Made by a program: the position numbers and the translations under genes. A DNA stretch of 64,000 nt from Erwinia pyri (lineage in GTDB: Bacteria; Pseudomonadota; Gammaproteobacteria; Enterobacterales; Enterobacteriaceae), in assembly GCF_030758455.1 (NCBI RefSeq), contig NZ_CP132353.1:4402001-4466000 (forward strand), in the 5' to 3' direction. The notes beneath the pieces are model-generated. The model was given only the letters and a program-made list of their open reading frames with translations, was not told the origin of the DNA and did no database searches. This document shows positions 42,446-53,110 of this stretch, one piece after another (position 1 is the stretch's first letter; every line of letters starts with the position of its first letter).

Positions 42446-44122
42446 ATGAAAGTAATCGGAAAAATTTTGCTGACCATTTTGCTCATCCTGCTGCTGGCCA
42501 TAGTGGCGCTGTATGTGGTGTTGCAAACCCAATGGGGAGCAGGCTGGATAAGCCGCACCGTCAGTAAGTACACCGATTACCAGCTGGCATTAAGCAAGCT
42601 TGAGCATAATTTTTCCCATCCCGACCTCCTGATTCTGGACAATGTCTCTTTTGGCCGGAAAACGCAGCCTGCCCTGCTGACAGCGCAGCGAGTGGGTCTG
42701 AACCTGAGCAGCGGCCAGTTTACTCAACCTCTGCATTTCGCCAGCATTACGCTGGAGAAAGGCATGCTGGATCTCGCTAACCAGGGTGCGTCGCTGCCGG
42801 TTCAGGCAGATCGCTTGCAGCTTAACCAAATGGCGGTAGAGAGCCCCACCAGCGGCATACCGGTTTCTGCCAGTCGGGTGGATGGCGGAATTGTGCCGTG
42901 GAAACCGCAGGCTGGCGATCTTATCGGTAGCGATGCCAGCTTCCAGATGAGCGCAGGTTCGCTGGAAATTAACGGCATCCCCGCTGCCAACGTCCTGATC
43001 CAGGGCCGCATCAACCAGCATCAACTGGTGATGAGTAATATTGGCGCCGATGCTGCACTCGGTTCCATCACCGCCAGCGCCCAGCGCGATGCACAGGGCA
43101 ACTGGCAGGTCCCGAGCTTGCGGCTGAACAGCATCCGTCTGCAGACGGACAAAACGCTGAGCGACTTCCTCGATCCGCTGTTCGCCCTGCCCTCGGTGCA
43201 TTTTGATCGTATCGACATCACGGATGCCCGCCTGGAGGGCGCGGACTGGGCAGTGACCGATCTCGATATGGCGTTGAAGAATATTACCCTGCGCGACGGG
43301 GACTGGCAGAGTGATGACGGCTCGTTGTCTGTGAATGCCACCACTTTCGTTAACGGTAGCCTGGAGTTGAACGATCCTATCGTTAATATGACCTTCTCAC
43401 CTGAGGGTGTTGCGCTCTCGCAGTTCAGTTCCCGTTGGGTCAACGGCCTGATCCGTACCGCCGGTCACTGGACGCGCAGCGATAAAAAGCTGACGCTTGA
43501 TGAACTGGCGGTGGCTGGTCTGGAATATACCCTGCCGCAAAACTGGCGCGAACACTGGATGGCGAAGCTGCCAGGCTGGCTGGAAAGCGTGGAGGTCACC
43601 AAATTTGCCGCTAACCGTAACCTGATTATTGATATCAATCCCGCCTTCCCTTTCCAGATGACCTCTCTGGACGGCAACGGCAGCCATCTGCTGATGGCGC
43701 GGGCACATCAGTGGGGCATCTGGTCGGGCAGCCTGAACCTCAATGCCGCGGAGGCAACTTTCAACCGTGTTGATCTCCGCCATCCGTCGATTGCGCTGAG
43801 CGCTGACGACAGCAGGATCAACGTCACTGAAATGAGCGCCTTCACTAAAAACGGCATGGTGGAGAGCCTGGCAACGCTGTCGCAACAGCCACAGCGTGCG
43901 CTCTCGCTGACGATGAACGGGCGACAGGTTCCGGTCAACCTTCTGCATGAGTGGGGATGGCCAACGCTGCCGCTGGAGGGTGAAGGCGATCTCCAACTGA
44001 AGATAGAGGGAAACCTGGCTGCCGGTGCACCATTGAAACCCACGGTAAACGGCACGCTCTCCGCCACAGCGGGCGATAAAAACGTTCAGCAGACGATGAA
44101 GGCGGGTCAGGTCGCGCAGTAA
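42446..44122 (+). CDS. yicH: AsmA family protein YicH
   Basis: The 558 residues from ATG 42446 match E. coli YicH (569) at many points (DRLQLNQMA, GGIVPWKPQAG, DARLEGADWAVTDLD). A single N-terminal membrane span (residues 5-25) anchors a large periplasmic beta-rich region of the AsmA type. AsmA relatives have been linked to lipid or phospholipid transfer between membranes; YicH itself has no settled function. It has only weak ribosome-binding sequence. Confidence 0.93.
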   Translation: MKVIGKILLTILLILLLAIVALYVVLQTQWGAGWISRTVSKYTDYQLALSKLEHNFSHPDLLILDNVSFGRKTQPALLTAQRVGLNLSSGQFTQPLHFASITLEKGMLDLANQGASLPVQADRLQLNQMAVESPTSGIPVSASRVDGGIVPWKPQAGDLIGSDASFQMSAGSLEINGIPAANVLIQGRINQHQLVMSNIGADAALGSITASAQRDAQGNWQVPSLRLNSIRLQTDKTLSDFLDPLFALPSVHFDRIDITDARLEGADWAVTDLDMALKNITLRDGDWQSDDGSLSVNATTFVNGSLELNDPIVNMTFSPEGVALSQFSSRWVNGLIRTAGHWTRSDKKLTLDELAVAGLEYTLPQNWREHWMAKLPGWLESVEVTKFAANRNLIIDINPAFPFQMTSLDGNGSHLLMARAHQWGIWSGSLNLNAAEATFNRVDLRHPSIALSADDSRINVTEMSAFTKNGMVESLATLSQQPQRALSLTMNGRQVPVNLLHEWGWPTLPLEGEGDLQLKIEGNLAAGAPLKPTVNGTLSATAGDKNVQQTMKAGQVAQ

Positions 44123-44256
44123 TCTTTTTTGCTTATCAACGTGGCCCTCTGACTGGAGCACGCCCTGGCCTTTCTTCCGCGTCAGGCCAGCCTTCCGCTT
44201 AACCCGGCGCTTATGCGAGAGAGCCCCAGAAAATGGGGCTATGTGAGCCCAGGCTG

Positions 44257-44285
44257 TTCGCAACCTTCTCCAGGTAAGGTATAGT
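44257..44285 (+). promoter_or_regulatory. Sigma-70 promoter of rluF
   Basis: TTCGCA (44257-44262), 17 bases and TATAGT (44280-44285) lie 21 bases before the rluF start. A 6-bp hairpin (44222-44240) just upstream may help end the yicH transcript. Confidence 0.65.
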
Positions 44286-44306
44286 CCGTTTTTTTACGGA
44301 GGAACC

Positions 44307-45185
44307 ATGCTGAATAACTCATCCATTCGTCTTAACAAATACATTGGCGAGAGCGGTATCTGCTCCCGTCGTGATGCCGATCGCTATATCGAACAGGGAA
44401 ACGTTTTTATCAACGGCAAGCGGGCTGCGGTTGGCGATCAGGTATTTGCCGGGGATGTGGTAAAAGTTAACGGTCAGCTTATAGAACCCCGTAATGAAGA
44501 AGATTTAGTGCTGATCGCCCTGAACAAGCCGGTGGGCATTATCAGTACCACCGAAGAGGGCGAGCGCGATAACATCGTCAACTATGTGAACCACAGTAAA
44601 CGCATCTTCCCGATTGGCCGCCTGGATAAAGAGTCGCAGGGCCTGATCTTCCTGACCAACCACGGCGATCTGGTCAACAAAATTCTGCGCGCCGGTAACG
44701 ATCACGAGAAAGAGTATCTGGTGACGGTGAATAAACTGATCACCGACGAGTTTATTGCGGGCATGGGCGCAGGTGTGCCGATGCTGGGCACCGTCACCAA
44801 AAAGTGCAAAGTAAAGAAAGAGGCGCCGTTTGTTTTCCGCATTACGCTGGTGCAGGGTCTTAACCGCCAGATCCGCCGCATGTGTAAACACTTTGGCTAT
44901 GAGGTCACTAAGCTTGAGCGCACGCGTATCATGAACGTCAGCCTGAAAGGGTTGCCGATCGGCGAATGGCGGGATTTCACTGACGACGAGCTGATTGAGC
45001 TCTTCAGGCTGATTGAGAACTCCTCCTCTGAAGATGCCGCAGAGAAGAAAGCGAAAGCTAAGCCGAAGCCCGCTGCCGCGAAAAAACCAGCCAGCAGTGC
45101 GGCAAAAAGCACGGAAAAACCGGCCGCCAATGCGGCTGCACGTAAGCGCTTCGTTCAGCCGGGCCGTAAAAAGAAAGGGCGCTGA
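44307..45185 (+). CDS. rluF: 23S rRNA pseudouridine(2604) synthase
   Basis: RluF makes pseudouridine at position 2604 of 23S rRNA (and can modify tRNA-Tyr). The 292 residues show an S4 RNA-binding domain (about 7-60, with [14 protein letters not shown]) and the RsuA-type catalytic domain with [10 protein letters not shown], catalytic D107. The C-terminal ~45 residues are a Lys/Ala/Pro-rich tail ending in RKKKGR, as in E. coli RluF. In E. coli the gene lies near lysC, so its place here is different. Confidence 0.96.
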   Translation: MLNNSSIRLNKYIGESGICSRRDADRYIEQGNVFINGKRAAVGDQVFAGDVVKVNGQLIEPRNEEDLVLIALNKPVGIISTTEEGERDNIVNYVNHSKRIFPIGRLDKESQGLIFLTNHGDLVNKILRAGNDHEKEYLVTVNKLITDEFIAGMGAGVPMLGTVTKKCKVKKEAPFVFRITLVQGLNRQIRRMCKHFGYEVTKLERTRIMNVSLKGLPIGEWRDFTDDELIELFRLIENSSSEDAAEKKAKAKPKPAAAKKPASSAAKSTEKPAANAAARKRFVQPGRKKKGR

Positions 45186-45212
45186 GTCAGCGCCTTAAGC
45201 CCGGCGCCCCGT

Positions 45213-46151
45213 TCAGAAACCGGACCCGCCCTGCTCCAGGGCACCATCCGGGTCGGCGGGAAGCACGATATAAACGCCTTCGAACACCGCGCCGCACTCT
45301 TCATTGCCGTAGAGTTCGACTTCCAGCTGTACCCGGGCCTTGCGCCCGCGCGCCAGCCTGTCCAGATCGCCGCTGAGTGAACCGATGTCGGCGATAGCGC
45401 CAGGTTTGCCGGTGATCGGATGGCTGTAACGGATATGCGCATCAGCCAGAATGATCGTCCCGCCCAGATGACGCTCACGCAGCAGCAGCCAGATCAGCCC
45501 CCATCCCGTCAGAGTAGCCAGAGAGAACAGGCTGCCTGCAAACAGCGTGTGGTGCGGATTCTGATTGCCCGTCTCCGGCATAGTGGTGATAAATTTCTGC
45601 CCGGTGAACTGTAAAATGCGCACGCCCATTTTTTCGCTCAGCGGGATATGATCGTACCAGGCCTGCTGCAGCTGCCCACACCAGTCCGCGCGATGCAAAA
45701 TATCATCCAGCGACATTACCGCCTTGATCATCAGGAAATGGCGTACCGGCGTGGTTTGCGGAACGGTAATTTCGCCCTGATTGAGGTACCCCAGCTTCGC
45801 AAAGAATTCGACAGCATCTTCACGGGCGCTACAGACCACGCGTTTTGCCCCTTCCTGACGCGCCACAGACTCCAGCGTCATCGCTACCAGTGTACCCAGC
45901 CCTTTCCCCTGCACAGAGGGATGCACCGCCAGGAAGCGGATAGCGGCTTCATTTTCAGCATTGATATAGAGGCGACCTGCCGCTACAGGCTCGCCGCGCT
46001 CGTCCACCACCATCTGATGATGCGCCAGCGCATCCCAGGCATCCCGTTCAGAGCCCATGGGCTGATGAAGGGGTTTACGCAACATTTCCCAGCGGAACTG
46101 ATAGTAGGTATCCAGCTCTTCTGCTGTTTCAGGAACCCGAAGGTGATACAT
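45213..46151 (-). CDS. fabY: Bifunctional GNAT acetyltransferase-like / thioesterase-like protein YiiD (FabY)
   Basis: The 312-residue protein joins two domains. Residues 1-~145 form a GNAT fold with the acetyl-CoA loop [11 protein letters not shown]; residues ~150-312 form a hotdog thioesterase-like domain with [23 protein letters not shown]. coli YiiD (also FabY) has the same fusion and has been linked to initiation of fatty acid synthesis, as I recall. It lies 50 bases downstream of dtd in the yihX-yihY-dtd-yiiD series, as in E. coli. Confidence 0.92.
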   Translation of the reverse strand: MYHLRVPETAEELDTYYQFRWEMLRKPLHQPMGSERDAWDALAHHQMVVDERGEPVAAGRLYINAENEAAIRFLAVHPSVQGKGLGTLVAMTLESVARQEGAKRVVCSAREDAVEFFAKLGYLNQGEITVPQTTPVRHFLMIKAVMSLDDILHRADWCGQLQQAWYDHIPLSEKMGVRILQFTGQKFITTMPETGNQNPHHTLFAGSLFSLATLTGWGLIWLLLRERHLGGTIILADAHIRYSHPITGKPGAIADIGSLSGDLDRLARGRKARVQLEVELYGNEECGAVFEGVYIVLPADPDGALEQGGSGF

Positions 46152-46201
46152 AAAATGGTTCTCTCTTTCTTGTGCCCGCTATGCCTGCCGTTCCGGCCTC
46201 G

Positions 46202-46639
46202 TCAAACCTGTAGCCAGAAGGTAACCGGCCCGTCATTGACCAGGGAAACCTGCATGTTTGCAGCAAAGCGGCCTGTTTCCGTTACAATACCCTTTTCCTG
46301 GCAGCAACCCACAAAAGCCTGATAAAGCTCTTCCGCTTCAGCAGGCCCGGCTCCGCCAGAGAAACTCGGGCGCATCCCCTTTTGGGTATCGGCAGCGAGG
46401 GTAAACTGGGAGACGACCAGCAGGCTGCCGCCAGCCTGCCGGACATTAAGATTCATTTTGTCGTTTTCGTCGCCGAAAATACGGTAGCCCAGCACTTTGT
46501 CGCATAAACGTTGCGCTTTTTGCCGGTCATCGCCCTTCTCCACGCCTAACAGAACCAGCAGCCCCGGCCCGATTTCACCGGTCGTTTCTTCGGCCACTTT
46601 TACGCTGGCGCTCAATACGCGTTGAATTAAGGCAATCAT
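46202..46639 (-). CDS. dtd: D-aminoacyl-tRNA deacylase
   Basis: Dtd hydrolyses D-aminoacyl-tRNA, and also glycyl-tRNA-Ala, as a proofreading step. The 145 residues equal E. coli and contain the active-site motifs SQFTLAAD (near 78-85) and the cis-Gly-Pro motif [12 protein letters not shown] region. The start overlaps the yihY stop as ATGA. Confidence 0.98.
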   Translation of the reverse strand: MIALIQRVLSASVKVAEETTGEIGPGLLVLLGVEKGDDRQKAQRLCDKVLGYRIFGDENDKMNLNVRQAGGSLLVVSQFTLAADTQKGMRPSFSGGAGPAEAEELYQAFVGCCQEKGIVTETGRFAANMQVSLVNDGPVTFWLQV

Positions 46640-47508
46640 ACTTCCTCATCTTCTTTTTTTTGTTCTTCCTGTTTTATCAGCCGATAGTCGCCTAATGTGG
46701 CGCTGATTTCCGCTCCTAGCAGGACAATACACCAGGTCCAGTAAACCCACAAAAACAGGATGGGGATCACCGCCAGCACGCCATAAATCAGCTGGTAGGA
46801 AGGGAACATCGTAACATAGAGCGCAAACCCCTTTTTCCCCAGCTCAAAAAGCAACCCGGCAACCAGCGCGCCGATAAGCGCATCTTTAGCAGCCACCTGC
46901 CGCGTGGGCACAACGCTGTAAAGCAGCCAGAAAGAGAGCCAGGAGAGCAGCAGCGGGAAAATACGCAGTCCGTAGTCAATCAGCCCGCTCACGCCCGTTA
47001 CAGACGCCCAGTGCAGCGACAGAAGATAGGAACTGATCGCCAGACTCGCCCCTGCCAGCAGCGGACCCAGCGTCAGGATCATCCAGTACACCGCAAAAGA
47101 GTAAACGATGGGCCGCTTACGCTTGCTGCGCCAGATAGTATTCAGGGAGGTATCGATGGCATACATCAACAATAATGCCGTCACCACCAGCCCGCACGCC
47201 CCTACCGCGGTCATTTTATTGACGTTATCAACAAACTGTTCCAGATAGCTCTGGATAACCGTGCCGGAAGCTGGCACAAAGTTATTAAATATAAACGTCT
47301 TGAGCTGAGTACTGACGTTGGCAAACGACGGAAAGGCGGCAAAAAGCGCAAATACCACGGCCACCAGCGGTACCAGGGAGAGCAGCGAAACATAGGCCAG
47401 ATTGCCCGCCAGCGTGGTCATGGCATCTTCATCAATGCGTCGCCACAGCAGTTTGATCCACCCCCAGAAAGCACGCAGGCGGTGCCGGTAATGATTGATC
47501 CGACTCAT
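46636..47508 (-). CDS. yihY: YihY/BrkB family inner membrane protein
   Basis: The 290-residue product has six likely membrane spans and matches E. coli YihY, formerly proposed to be RNase BN in error. It belongs to UPF0761 / virulence factor BrkB family, whose transport function is unproven. The charged C-terminus ([11 protein letters not shown]) is cytoplasmic. It directly follows yihX (no gap) and overlaps dtd. Confidence 0.96.
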   Translation of the reverse strand: MSRINHYRHRLRAFWGWIKLLWRRIDEDAMTTLAGNLAYVSLLSLVPLVAVVFALFAAFPSFANVSTQLKTFIFNNFVPASGTVIQSYLEQFVDNVNKMTAVGACGLVVTALLLMYAIDTSLNTIWRSKRKRPIVYSFAVYWMILTLGPLLAGASLAISSYLLSLHWASVTGVSGLIDYGLRIFPLLLSWLSFWLLYSVVPTRQVAAKDALIGALVAGLLFELGKKGFALYVTMFPSYQLIYGVLAVIPILFLWVYWTWCIVLLGAEISATLGDYRLIKQEEQKKEDEEV

Positions 47509-48105
47509 TTACATGCGGTCGCTGAAAAACATCGGTATTACATTGGCGTCAGTCACATGCACGCTGTGAATGCCTAATGCTTTTGCGGCCTCGATATTCG
47601 CCAGATTATCATCAAAGAAAATTGCCTCTTCGGCAGAAGCCTCTTCCGCATTCAACAGCTGCTGATAAATTTCCGCTTCAGGCTTGCGCACGCCCATATC
47701 CTGGGAGAGATAGAGTTTGTCGGCTGCTTTCTCAACTTCAGGGTACTGCGTGGGCCAGAACGCACAGTGCAGCTTGTTGGTGTTCGAGAGGATGACCACA
47801 CGGTCGCCCTGCTCACGCAGCTTGTGCATGATGGCGATCACTTCAGGCCGGACTCCGACAAACACCGCCTGCCAGCCCGCGGTAAACTGCTCAAAACTCA
47901 GGGCGAGATCAAGCTCCTCACAGAGTCTGGCGGCAAAAACCTCATCGCTGATTTCACCGCGTTCGTGCTGCTCAAATTCTTCACCCATCCGGAAACGGCT
48001 TTGCAACGTGGCTAACGGCACCCGGCCGAGATCGCTCCAGACGCCAAGAACCCGGTTGAAATCAATATCAACAATGACGTTACCTAAATCAAAGATATAC
48101 AGCAT
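47509..48105 (-). CDS. yihX: Alpha-D-glucose-1-phosphate phosphatase YihX
   Basis: YihX is a HAD-like phosphatase that in E. coli acts on alpha-D-glucose-1-phosphate. The 198 residues from ATG 48105 show the HAD motifs in order: IFDLGNVIVDID (D6 nucleophile), VILSNTN (near 109-115), the conserved lysine in VRKPEAEIY, and FFDDNLANI. GGAG 6 bases before ATG 48105 supports this start over one 24 bases upstream. It starts the yihX-yihY-dtd-yiiD unit. Confidence 0.96.
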   Translation of the reverse strand: MLYIFDLGNVIVDIDFNRVLGVWSDLGRVPLATLQSRFRMGEEFEQHERGEISDEVFAARLCEELDLALSFEQFTAGWQAVFVGVRPEVIAIMHKLREQGDRVVILSNTNKLHCAFWPTQYPEVEKAADKLYLSQDMGVRKPEAEIYQQLLNAEEASAEEAIFFDDNLANIEAAKALGIHSVHVTDANVIPMFFSDRM

Positions 48106-48183
48106 GGTCATCTCCTTTTGTGCCGGCAAGCTTTCACTCTAGCGGTAAAACGGGAGACTGAACAGGAGGGGGATTTGAATTCT

Positions 48184-48221
48184 GAAAAAGAGAGTCAGGG
48201 CCGGAAGGGATCCGGCCCTGA
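48184..48221 (-). terminator. Rho-independent terminator after typA
   Basis: TCAGGGCCGGA (48195-48205) and TCCGGCCCTGA (48211-48221) form an 11-bp stem with a 5-base loop. On the minus strand it is followed by ACTCTCTTTTT. It lies 27 bases beyond the typA stop and separates it from yihX. Confidence 0.8.
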
Positions 48222-48247
48222 AGTGCAGCGTACTAAATTAAGGCAAA

Positions 48248-50071
48248 TTACGCCTCTTTAGGACCACGGCTTGCGCGTTTACGATCGTTTTCCGTCAGGT
48301 GACGTTTACGAATACGCACGGAGAGCGGAGTCACTTCTACCAGTTCGTCATCATCGATGAACTCGATCGCCTGCTCAAGAGTCATCTTGATGGCAGGAAC
48401 CAGCGTAGTGGCTTCGTCAGTACCGGAAGCACGCATGTTAGTCAGTTTCTTACCGGTCAGGCAGTTAACAGTCAGGTCGTTAGAACGACTGTGAATACCG
48501 ATGATCTGGCCTTCGTAAACTTCTGCACCATGGCCCAGGAACAGCTTACCGCGGTCCTGCAGGCTGAACAGAGCAAACGCAACCGCTTTACCCTGGCCGT
48601 TAGAGATCAGCACGCCATTCTGACGCTGGCCCACTTCGCCCTGACGAATATCGTCATAGTGGCTGAAGGTGGAGTAGAGCAGACCGGTACCAGAAGTCAT
48701 GGTCATGAATTCGTTACGGAAGCCAATCAGACCACGGCTTGGAATAACATAGTCGAGACGTACGCGACCTTTGCCATCCGGATCCATGTTTTTCATGTCC
48801 GCTTTACGTTCACCCATCGCCTGCATGACTGAACCCTGGTGCTGTTCTTCGATATCCAGCGTAACGTTTTCAAACGGCTCTTGTTTGCGGCCTTCGAAAT
48901 CGCGGAAGATAACTTTCGGACGGGATACCGCCAGTTCGAAACCTTCACGCCGCATGTTTTCAATCAGAACTGACAGGTGAAGCTCACCACGACCCGAGAC
49001 GCGGAACGCATCAGCATCGGCAGTTTCTTCAACGCGCAACGCAACGTTGTGCACCAGCTCTTTGTTCAGACGGTCCAGGATCTGACGTGAAGTCACATAC
49101 TTACCTTCTTTACCGCAGAACGGAGAGGTGTTGACGTTAAAGAACATGGTTACGGTTGGTTCATCAACGCTCAGCGCTGGCAGCGCCTCTACATTCTGTG
49201 GGTCACAGATTGTATCGGAGATGTTCAGCTCACCCAGACCGGTGATAGCAATGATGTCGCCAGCTTCAGCTTCTGTTGCGTCGATACGCTCCAGGCCCAG
49301 GTGAGTCAGCACTTTACCGACTTTACCGTTACGGGTTTTGCCTTCGCTATCAACGATGGTCACCTGCTGGTTTGGCTTCACTTTACCGCGTTTGATGCGG
49401 CCGATGCCAATAACACCAACGTAGTTGTTGTAGTCCAGCTGAGAAATCTGCATCTGGAACGGCGCTTCCATCTCAACCTGCGGAGGAGAAACGTGTTTCA
49501 CGATAGCTTCATACAGTGGGGTCATGTCATCAGCCATGTCGGCGTGGTCAAGACCCGCGATACCGTTCAGGGCAGAAGCATAGATAACCGGGAAGTCGAG
49601 CTGCTCGTCAGTCGCATCCAGGTTAACGAACAGGTCAAATACCTGATCCACAACCCAGTCAGGACGTGCGCCCGGACGGTCAACTTTGTTGATGACCACG
49701 ATCGGCTTCAGACCATTAGCAAACGCTTTTTTGGTCACGAAGCGGGTTTGCGGCATAGGGCCATCCATTGCATCCACAACCAGCAGCACCGAGTCAACCA
49801 TTGACATCACACGCTCTACCTCACCGCCGAAGTCGGCGTGTCCTGGGGTATCCACGATGTTGATGCGGTAGTCGTTCCATTTAATGGCAGTGTTTTTTGC
49901 GAGGATGGTAATCCCACGCTCTTTCTCCAAATCGTTGGAGTCCATTACGCGTTCGGTTGCTTCGGTACGGGCATCAAAGGTCCCGGACTGCTGCAGCAAC
50001 TTATCAACCAGGGTAGTTTTACCATGGTCAACGTGGGCAATAATGGCGATGTTACGCAAATTTTCGATCAC
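48248..50071 (-). CDS. typA: Ribosome-dependent GTPase TypA/BipA
   Basis: BipA is a translational GTPase that aids 50S assembly and cold or stress growth. The 607 residues equal E. coli. GTPase motifs are [10 protein letters not shown] (12-21), [11 protein letters not shown] and [10 protein letters not shown]; domains II, III, V and the BipA-specific C-terminal domain follow, ending in [16 protein letters not shown]. It is transcribed away from glnA, with 435 bases between them. Confidence 0.99.
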   Translation of the reverse strand: MIENLRNIAIIAHVDHGKTTLVDKLLQQSGTFDARTEATERVMDSNDLEKERGITILAKNTAIKWNDYRINIVDTPGHADFGGEVERVMSMVDSVLLVVDAMDGPMPQTRFVTKKAFANGLKPIVVINKVDRPGARPDWVVDQVFDLFVNLDATDEQLDFPVIYASALNGIAGLDHADMADDMTPLYEAIVKHVSPPQVEMEAPFQMQISQLDYNNYVGVIGIGRIKRGKVKPNQQVTIVDSEGKTRNGKVGKVLTHLGLERIDATEAEAGDIIAITGLGELNISDTICDPQNVEALPALSVDEPTVTMFFNVNTSPFCGKEGKYVTSRQILDRLNKELVHNVALRVEETADADAFRVSGRGELHLSVLIENMRREGFELAVSRPKVIFRDFEGRKQEPFENVTLDIEEQHQGSVMQAMGERKADMKNMDPDGKGRVRLDYVIPSRGLIGFRNEFMTMTSGTGLLYSTFSHYDDIRQGEVGQRQNGVLISNGQGKAVAFALFSLQDRGKLFLGHGAEVYEGQIIGIHSRSNDLTVNCLTGKKLTNMRASGTDEATTLVPAIKMTLEQAIEFIDDDELVEVTPLSVRIRKRHLTENDRKRASRGPKEA

Positions 50072-50103
50072 AGCTTTGCCTCAGGCATTAGAAATAGCGC
50101 GCT

Positions 50104-50132
50104 ATTGTACACGGATTAATCGAAGGACTGAA
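50104..50132 (-). promoter_or_regulatory. Possible typA promoter
   Basis: On the minus strand TACAAT (50104-50109) is preceded at 17 bases by TTCAGT (50127-50132). The -35 is weak. It lies 33 bases before the typA start. Confidence 0.45.
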
Positions 50133-50190
50133 CAGGATCACAAATTTCAATTAAAGATAACTGTCAGGATTGCTTTTCTAACCTTAATTA

Positions 50191-50205
50191 GTGCAAGAAT
50201 TGCAC
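50191..50205. promoter_or_regulatory. Extra GTGCAA-N3-TTGCAC palindrome
   Basis: GTGCAAGAATTGCAC has perfect arms around GAA. It lies 14 bases before NtrC site 1 and uses the same half-site letters, but with inverted polarity and shorter spacing than an NtrC site. It could be an additional weak regulator site or chance. Confidence 0.35.
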
Positions 50206-50218
50206 TCCATCGAAAAAA

Positions 50219-50235
50219 TGCACCAGAATGGTGCT
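50219..50235. promoter_or_regulatory. NtrC operator 1 of glnA
   Basis: TGCACCAGAATGGTGCT matches the NtrC consensus TGCACC-N5-GGTGCA with one end change. It is the first of two enhancer sites and lies 123 bases before the -24 element. Confidence 0.93.
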
Positions 50236-50250
50236 TAACAAGCACCCGTT

Positions 50251-50267
50251 AGCACCAAAATGGTGCG
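50251..50267. promoter_or_regulatory. NtrC operator 2 of glnA
   Basis: AGCACCAAAATGGTGCG is a second NtrC site, 32 bases (three turns) from the first centre to centre, the same phasing as E. coli. A further half site (ATGGTGCA) lies at 50278-50285. Confidence 0.92.
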
Positions 50268-50341
50268 CGACTTCCATCATGGTGCAGTTCCCGTCTCACG
50301 AGAGAGCGCATCATAGCGCTTTTTCAGGGTATTAATAAAGT

Positions 50342-50357
50342 TGGCATAGATTTCGCT
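50342..50357 (+). promoter_or_regulatory. Sigma-54 promoter glnAp2
   Basis: TGGCATAGATTTCGCT has GG at -24 (50343-50344) and GC at -12 (50355-50356), matching the E. coli glnAp2 sequence at nearly all positions. With the NtrC sites it forms the nitrogen-starvation promoter of glnA, giving a leader of about 140 bases. Confidence 0.93.
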
Positions 50358-50506
50358 TTATACATTCAAGCGAAGAATGCCAGTTTCCACAACGGTTGAT
50401 AGCTTGTCAGAGATCTTTATTATCGGATGACCCGGCGAGATTAGCAAAGGTCCCAGCTGAAGATCTCTAAACACGACGACAATGACAAAATCCAGGAGAG
50501 TTAAGT

Positions 50507-51916
50507 ATGTCCGCTGAACACGTTCTGTCGATGATGAACGAGCACGAAGTAAAATTCGTTGATCTGCGTTTTACCGACACCAAGGGTAAAGAACAGCACG
50601 TCACCATTCCTGCTCATCAGGTTAACGCTGACTTCTTCGAAGAAGGCAAAATGTTTGACGGCTCATCAATCGGTGGCTGGAAAGGAATTAACGAATCAGA
50701 CATGGTTCTGATGCCAGACGCGACCACTGCTGTCCTGGATCCGTTCTTCGAAGACTCTACGCTGATCATCCGTTGCGACATCCTCGAGCCAGGCACCATG
50801 CAGGGCTACGACCGTGACCCGCGCTCCATCGCAAAGCGTGCTGAAGATTTCCTGCGTTCTTCCGGCATTGCAGATACCGTTCTGTTTGGCCCGGAGCCAG
50901 AGTTCTTCCTGTTTGATGACGTCCGTTTCGGCGCGACCACTTCCGGTTCACACGTTGCTATCGACGATATCGAAGCGGCATGGAACACCGGTAAAGAGTA
51001 TGAAGGCGGCAACAAAGGCCACCGTCCAGGTCTGAAAGGCGGCTACTTCCCGGTTCCTCCGGTCGACTCATCACAGGATATCCGTTCTGCTATGTGTCTG
51101 ACTATGGAGCAGATGGGCCTGGTTGTTGAAGCGCATCACCATGAAGTTGCTACAGCTGGTCAGAACGAAGTGGCTACCCGCTTCAACACCATGACTAAAA
51201 AAGCTGACGAAATTCAGATCTACAAATATGTTGTGCATAACGTGGCTCACGCTTACGGCAAAACCGCTACCTTTATGCCAAAACCTATCTTTGGTGATAA
51301 CGGTTCAGGCATGCACTGCCATATGTCCCTCTCTAAAGATGGTAACAACCTGTTCGCTGGCGACAAATACGGCGGCCTGTCCGAAGCTGCCCTGTTCTAT
51401 ATCGGCGGCGTTATCAAGCATGCTAAAGCGATCAATGCCCTCTCTAACCCAACTACCAACTCTTACAAGCGTCTGGTCCCGGGTTACGAAGCGCCTGTTA
51501 TGCTGGCCTACTCTGCCCGTAACCGTTCTGCCTCTATCCGTATCCCGGTAGTTGCCAGCCCGAAAGCCCGCCGTATTGAGGCTCGCTTCCCGGATCCAGC
51601 GGCTAACCCATACCTCTGCTTCTCCGCTCTGCTGATGGCTGGCCTGGACGGCATCATCAACAAAATCCATCCTGGCGACGCGATGGACAAAAACCTCTAT
51701 GACCTGCCTCCGGAAGAAGAAGCTGAAATTCCAAAAGTGGCCGGTTCACTGGAAGAAGCTCTGCAGTGCCTGAACGAAGACCGTGAGTTCCTGACTCGTG
51801 GCGGCGTCTTTACTGACGAAACCATTGATGCCTACATCGAACTGCGTAAGGCCGAAATGGACCGCGTTCGTATGACTCCCCATCCGGTTGAGTTCGAGCT
51901 GTACTACAGCGTTTAA
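50507..51916 (+). CDS. glnA: Glutamine synthetase, type I
   Basis: GlnA makes glutamine from glutamate, ammonia and ATP, the entry point of nitrogen at low ammonia. The 469 residues equal E. coli and carry the family motifs FDGSSIGGW (substrate region), [17 protein letters not shown] (ATP site) and [15 protein letters not shown]. The adenylylation loop [10 protein letters not shown] holds the tyrosine modified by GlnE. A strong Shine-Dalgarno (AGGAGAG) lies before ATG 50507. It is followed by a terminator that allows partial readthrough into glnL-glnG. Confidence 0.99.
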   Translation: MSAEHVLSMMNEHEVKFVDLRFTDTKGKEQHVTIPAHQVNADFFEEGKMFDGSSIGGWKGINESDMVLMPDATTAVLDPFFEDSTLIIRCDILEPGTMQGYDRDPRSIAKRAEDFLRSSGIADTVLFGPEPEFFLFDDVRFGATTSGSHVAIDDIEAAWNTGKEYEGGNKGHRPGLKGGYFPVPPVDSSQDIRSAMCLTMEQMGLVVEAHHHEVATAGQNEVATRFNTMTKKADEIQIYKYVVHNVAHAYGKTATFMPKPIFGDNGSGMHCHMSLSKDGNNLFAGDKYGGLSEAALFYIGGVIKHAKAINALSNPTTNSYKRLVPGYEAPVMLAYSARNRSASIRIPVVASPKARRIEARFPDPAANPYLCFSALLMAGLDGIINKIHPGDAMDKNLYDLPPEEEAEIPKVAGSLEEALQCLNEDREFLTRGGVFTDETIDAYIELRKAEMDRVRMTPHPVEFELYYSV

Positions 51917-51950
51917 CTGGTTTGACGTTTTTTGTTGCCGTGGAAACTTT

Positions 51951-51975
51951 AGCCCATCTCCTGATGGGCTTTTTT
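51951..51975 (+). terminator. Terminator between glnA and glnL
   Basis: AGCCCATC, loop TCCT, GATGGGCT and T5 form a clear terminator 34 bases after the glnA stop. In E. coli an equivalent terminator reduces expression of glnLG relative to glnA. Confidence 0.92.
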
Positions 51976-52025
51976 CACCACGTTTCATCGTTCAGGAAGA
52001 CCTTTTATGGCTACCGGAACTATAA

Positions 52026-52042
52026 TGCACTGAAATAGTGCA
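52026..52042. promoter_or_regulatory. NtrC operator at the glnL promoter
   Basis: TGCACTGAAATAGTGCA is a near-perfect NtrC site directly overlapping the end of a -10 hexamer TATAAT (52021-52026). Bound NtrC would repress glnL-glnG transcription from this minor promoter, as known for E. coli glnLp. It lies only 11 bases before the glnL start. Confidence 0.9.
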
Positions 52043-52053
52043 GGAGAGAATGC

Positions 52054-53103
52054 ATGGCAACAGGCACGCTGCCCGATGCTGGGCAGATTCTCAACTCCCT
52101 TATTAACAGTATCTTGCTGGTCGACAGCGAACTGGTGGTTCATTACGCCAATCCCGCGGCCCAACAACTGTTAGCGCAAAGCTCCCGCAAGCTGTTTGGA
52201 ACACCGCTGCCGGAACTGATGGGATATTTTTCACTGAATATCGACGTCATGCTTGAGAGTCTGGATGCAGGTCAGGGTTTTACCGACAGTGAAGTGACTT
52301 TAGTGGTCGACAGCCGTGCGCATATTATGTCGTTAACCGCACAGCGACTGCCCGAAGGCTTAATTCTGCTTGAAATGGCTCCGATGGATAATCAGCGCCG
52401 GCTCAGTCAGGAACAGATTCAACATGCTCAGCAGGTCGCCGCCCGGGACTTAGTCCGGGGTCTGGCCCATGAAATTAAAAACCCGCTGGGAGGATTGCGT
52501 GGCGCAGCACAGCTGCTGGCGAAAGCCCTGCCCGATCCATCGTTAACCGAATACACCAAAGTGATCATTGAACAGGCTGACCGCCTGCGCAATCTGGTTG
52601 ATCGCCTGCTGGGTCCGCAGCAGCCGGGTATGCACGTAACGCAAAGCATCCATCAGGTAGCCGAACGCGTGGTAAACCTGGTTTCCATGGAGCTGCCCGA
52701 CAACGTGACGCTGGTCAGGGATTACGATCCCAGCCTGCCGGAGCTGGCGCACGATCCGGATCAAATAGAACAAGTTCTGCTGAATGTAGTCCGCAACGCG
52801 CTTCAGGCGTTGGGTGAAGAAGGCGGCACGATTACGCTTCGTACCCGTACGGCGTTTCAACTCACGCTGCATGGCGTACGTTATCGCCTGGTGGCACGCA
52901 TCGATATTGAAGATGACGGCCCGGGTATTCCGGCACAACTGCAGGATACGCTGTTTTATCCGATGGTGAGCGGGCGGGAAGGCGGCACCGGTTTAGGCCT
53001 CTCCATTGCCCGCAGCCTGATCGATCAGCATTCGGGAAAAATAGAATTTAACAGTTGGCCTGGTCACACTGAATTTTCGGTTTATCTGCCTATTCGCCAG
53101 TGA
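52054..53103 (+). CDS. glnL: Nitrogen regulation sensor histidine kinase NtrB
   Basis: NtrB (GlnL) phosphorylates NtrC at low nitrogen and, with PII, dephosphorylates it at high nitrogen. The 349 residues equal E. coli. A PAS domain (about 10-110) precedes the H box [12 protein letters not shown] with H139, the N box ([10 protein letters not shown]), and G boxes DDGPGIP and [10 protein letters not shown]. It lacks membrane spans, so it is cytoplasmic. It is followed 7 bases later by glnG. Confidence 0.99.
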   Translation: MATGTLPDAGQILNSLINSILLVDSELVVHYANPAAQQLLAQSSRKLFGTPLPELMGYFSLNIDVMLESLDAGQGFTDSEVTLVVDSRAHIMSLTAQRLPEGLILLEMAPMDNQRRLSQEQIQHAQQVAARDLVRGLAHEIKNPLGGLRGAAQLLAKALPDPSLTEYTKVIIEQADRLRNLVDRLLGPQQPGMHVTQSIHQVAERVVNLVSMELPDNVTLVRDYDPSLPELAHDPDQIEQVLLNVVRNALQALGEEGGTITLRTRTAFQLTLHGVRYRLVARIDIEDDGPGIPAQLQDTLFYPMVSGREGGTGLGLSIARSLIDQHSGKIEFNSWPGHTEFSVYLPIRQ

Positions 53104-53110
53104 GGTTTCT

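Noticed and set aside
43397..44263. 288-codon open frame on the minus strand
   Set aside because: It is antisense to yicH for most of its length and has no ribosome binding site or known motif.
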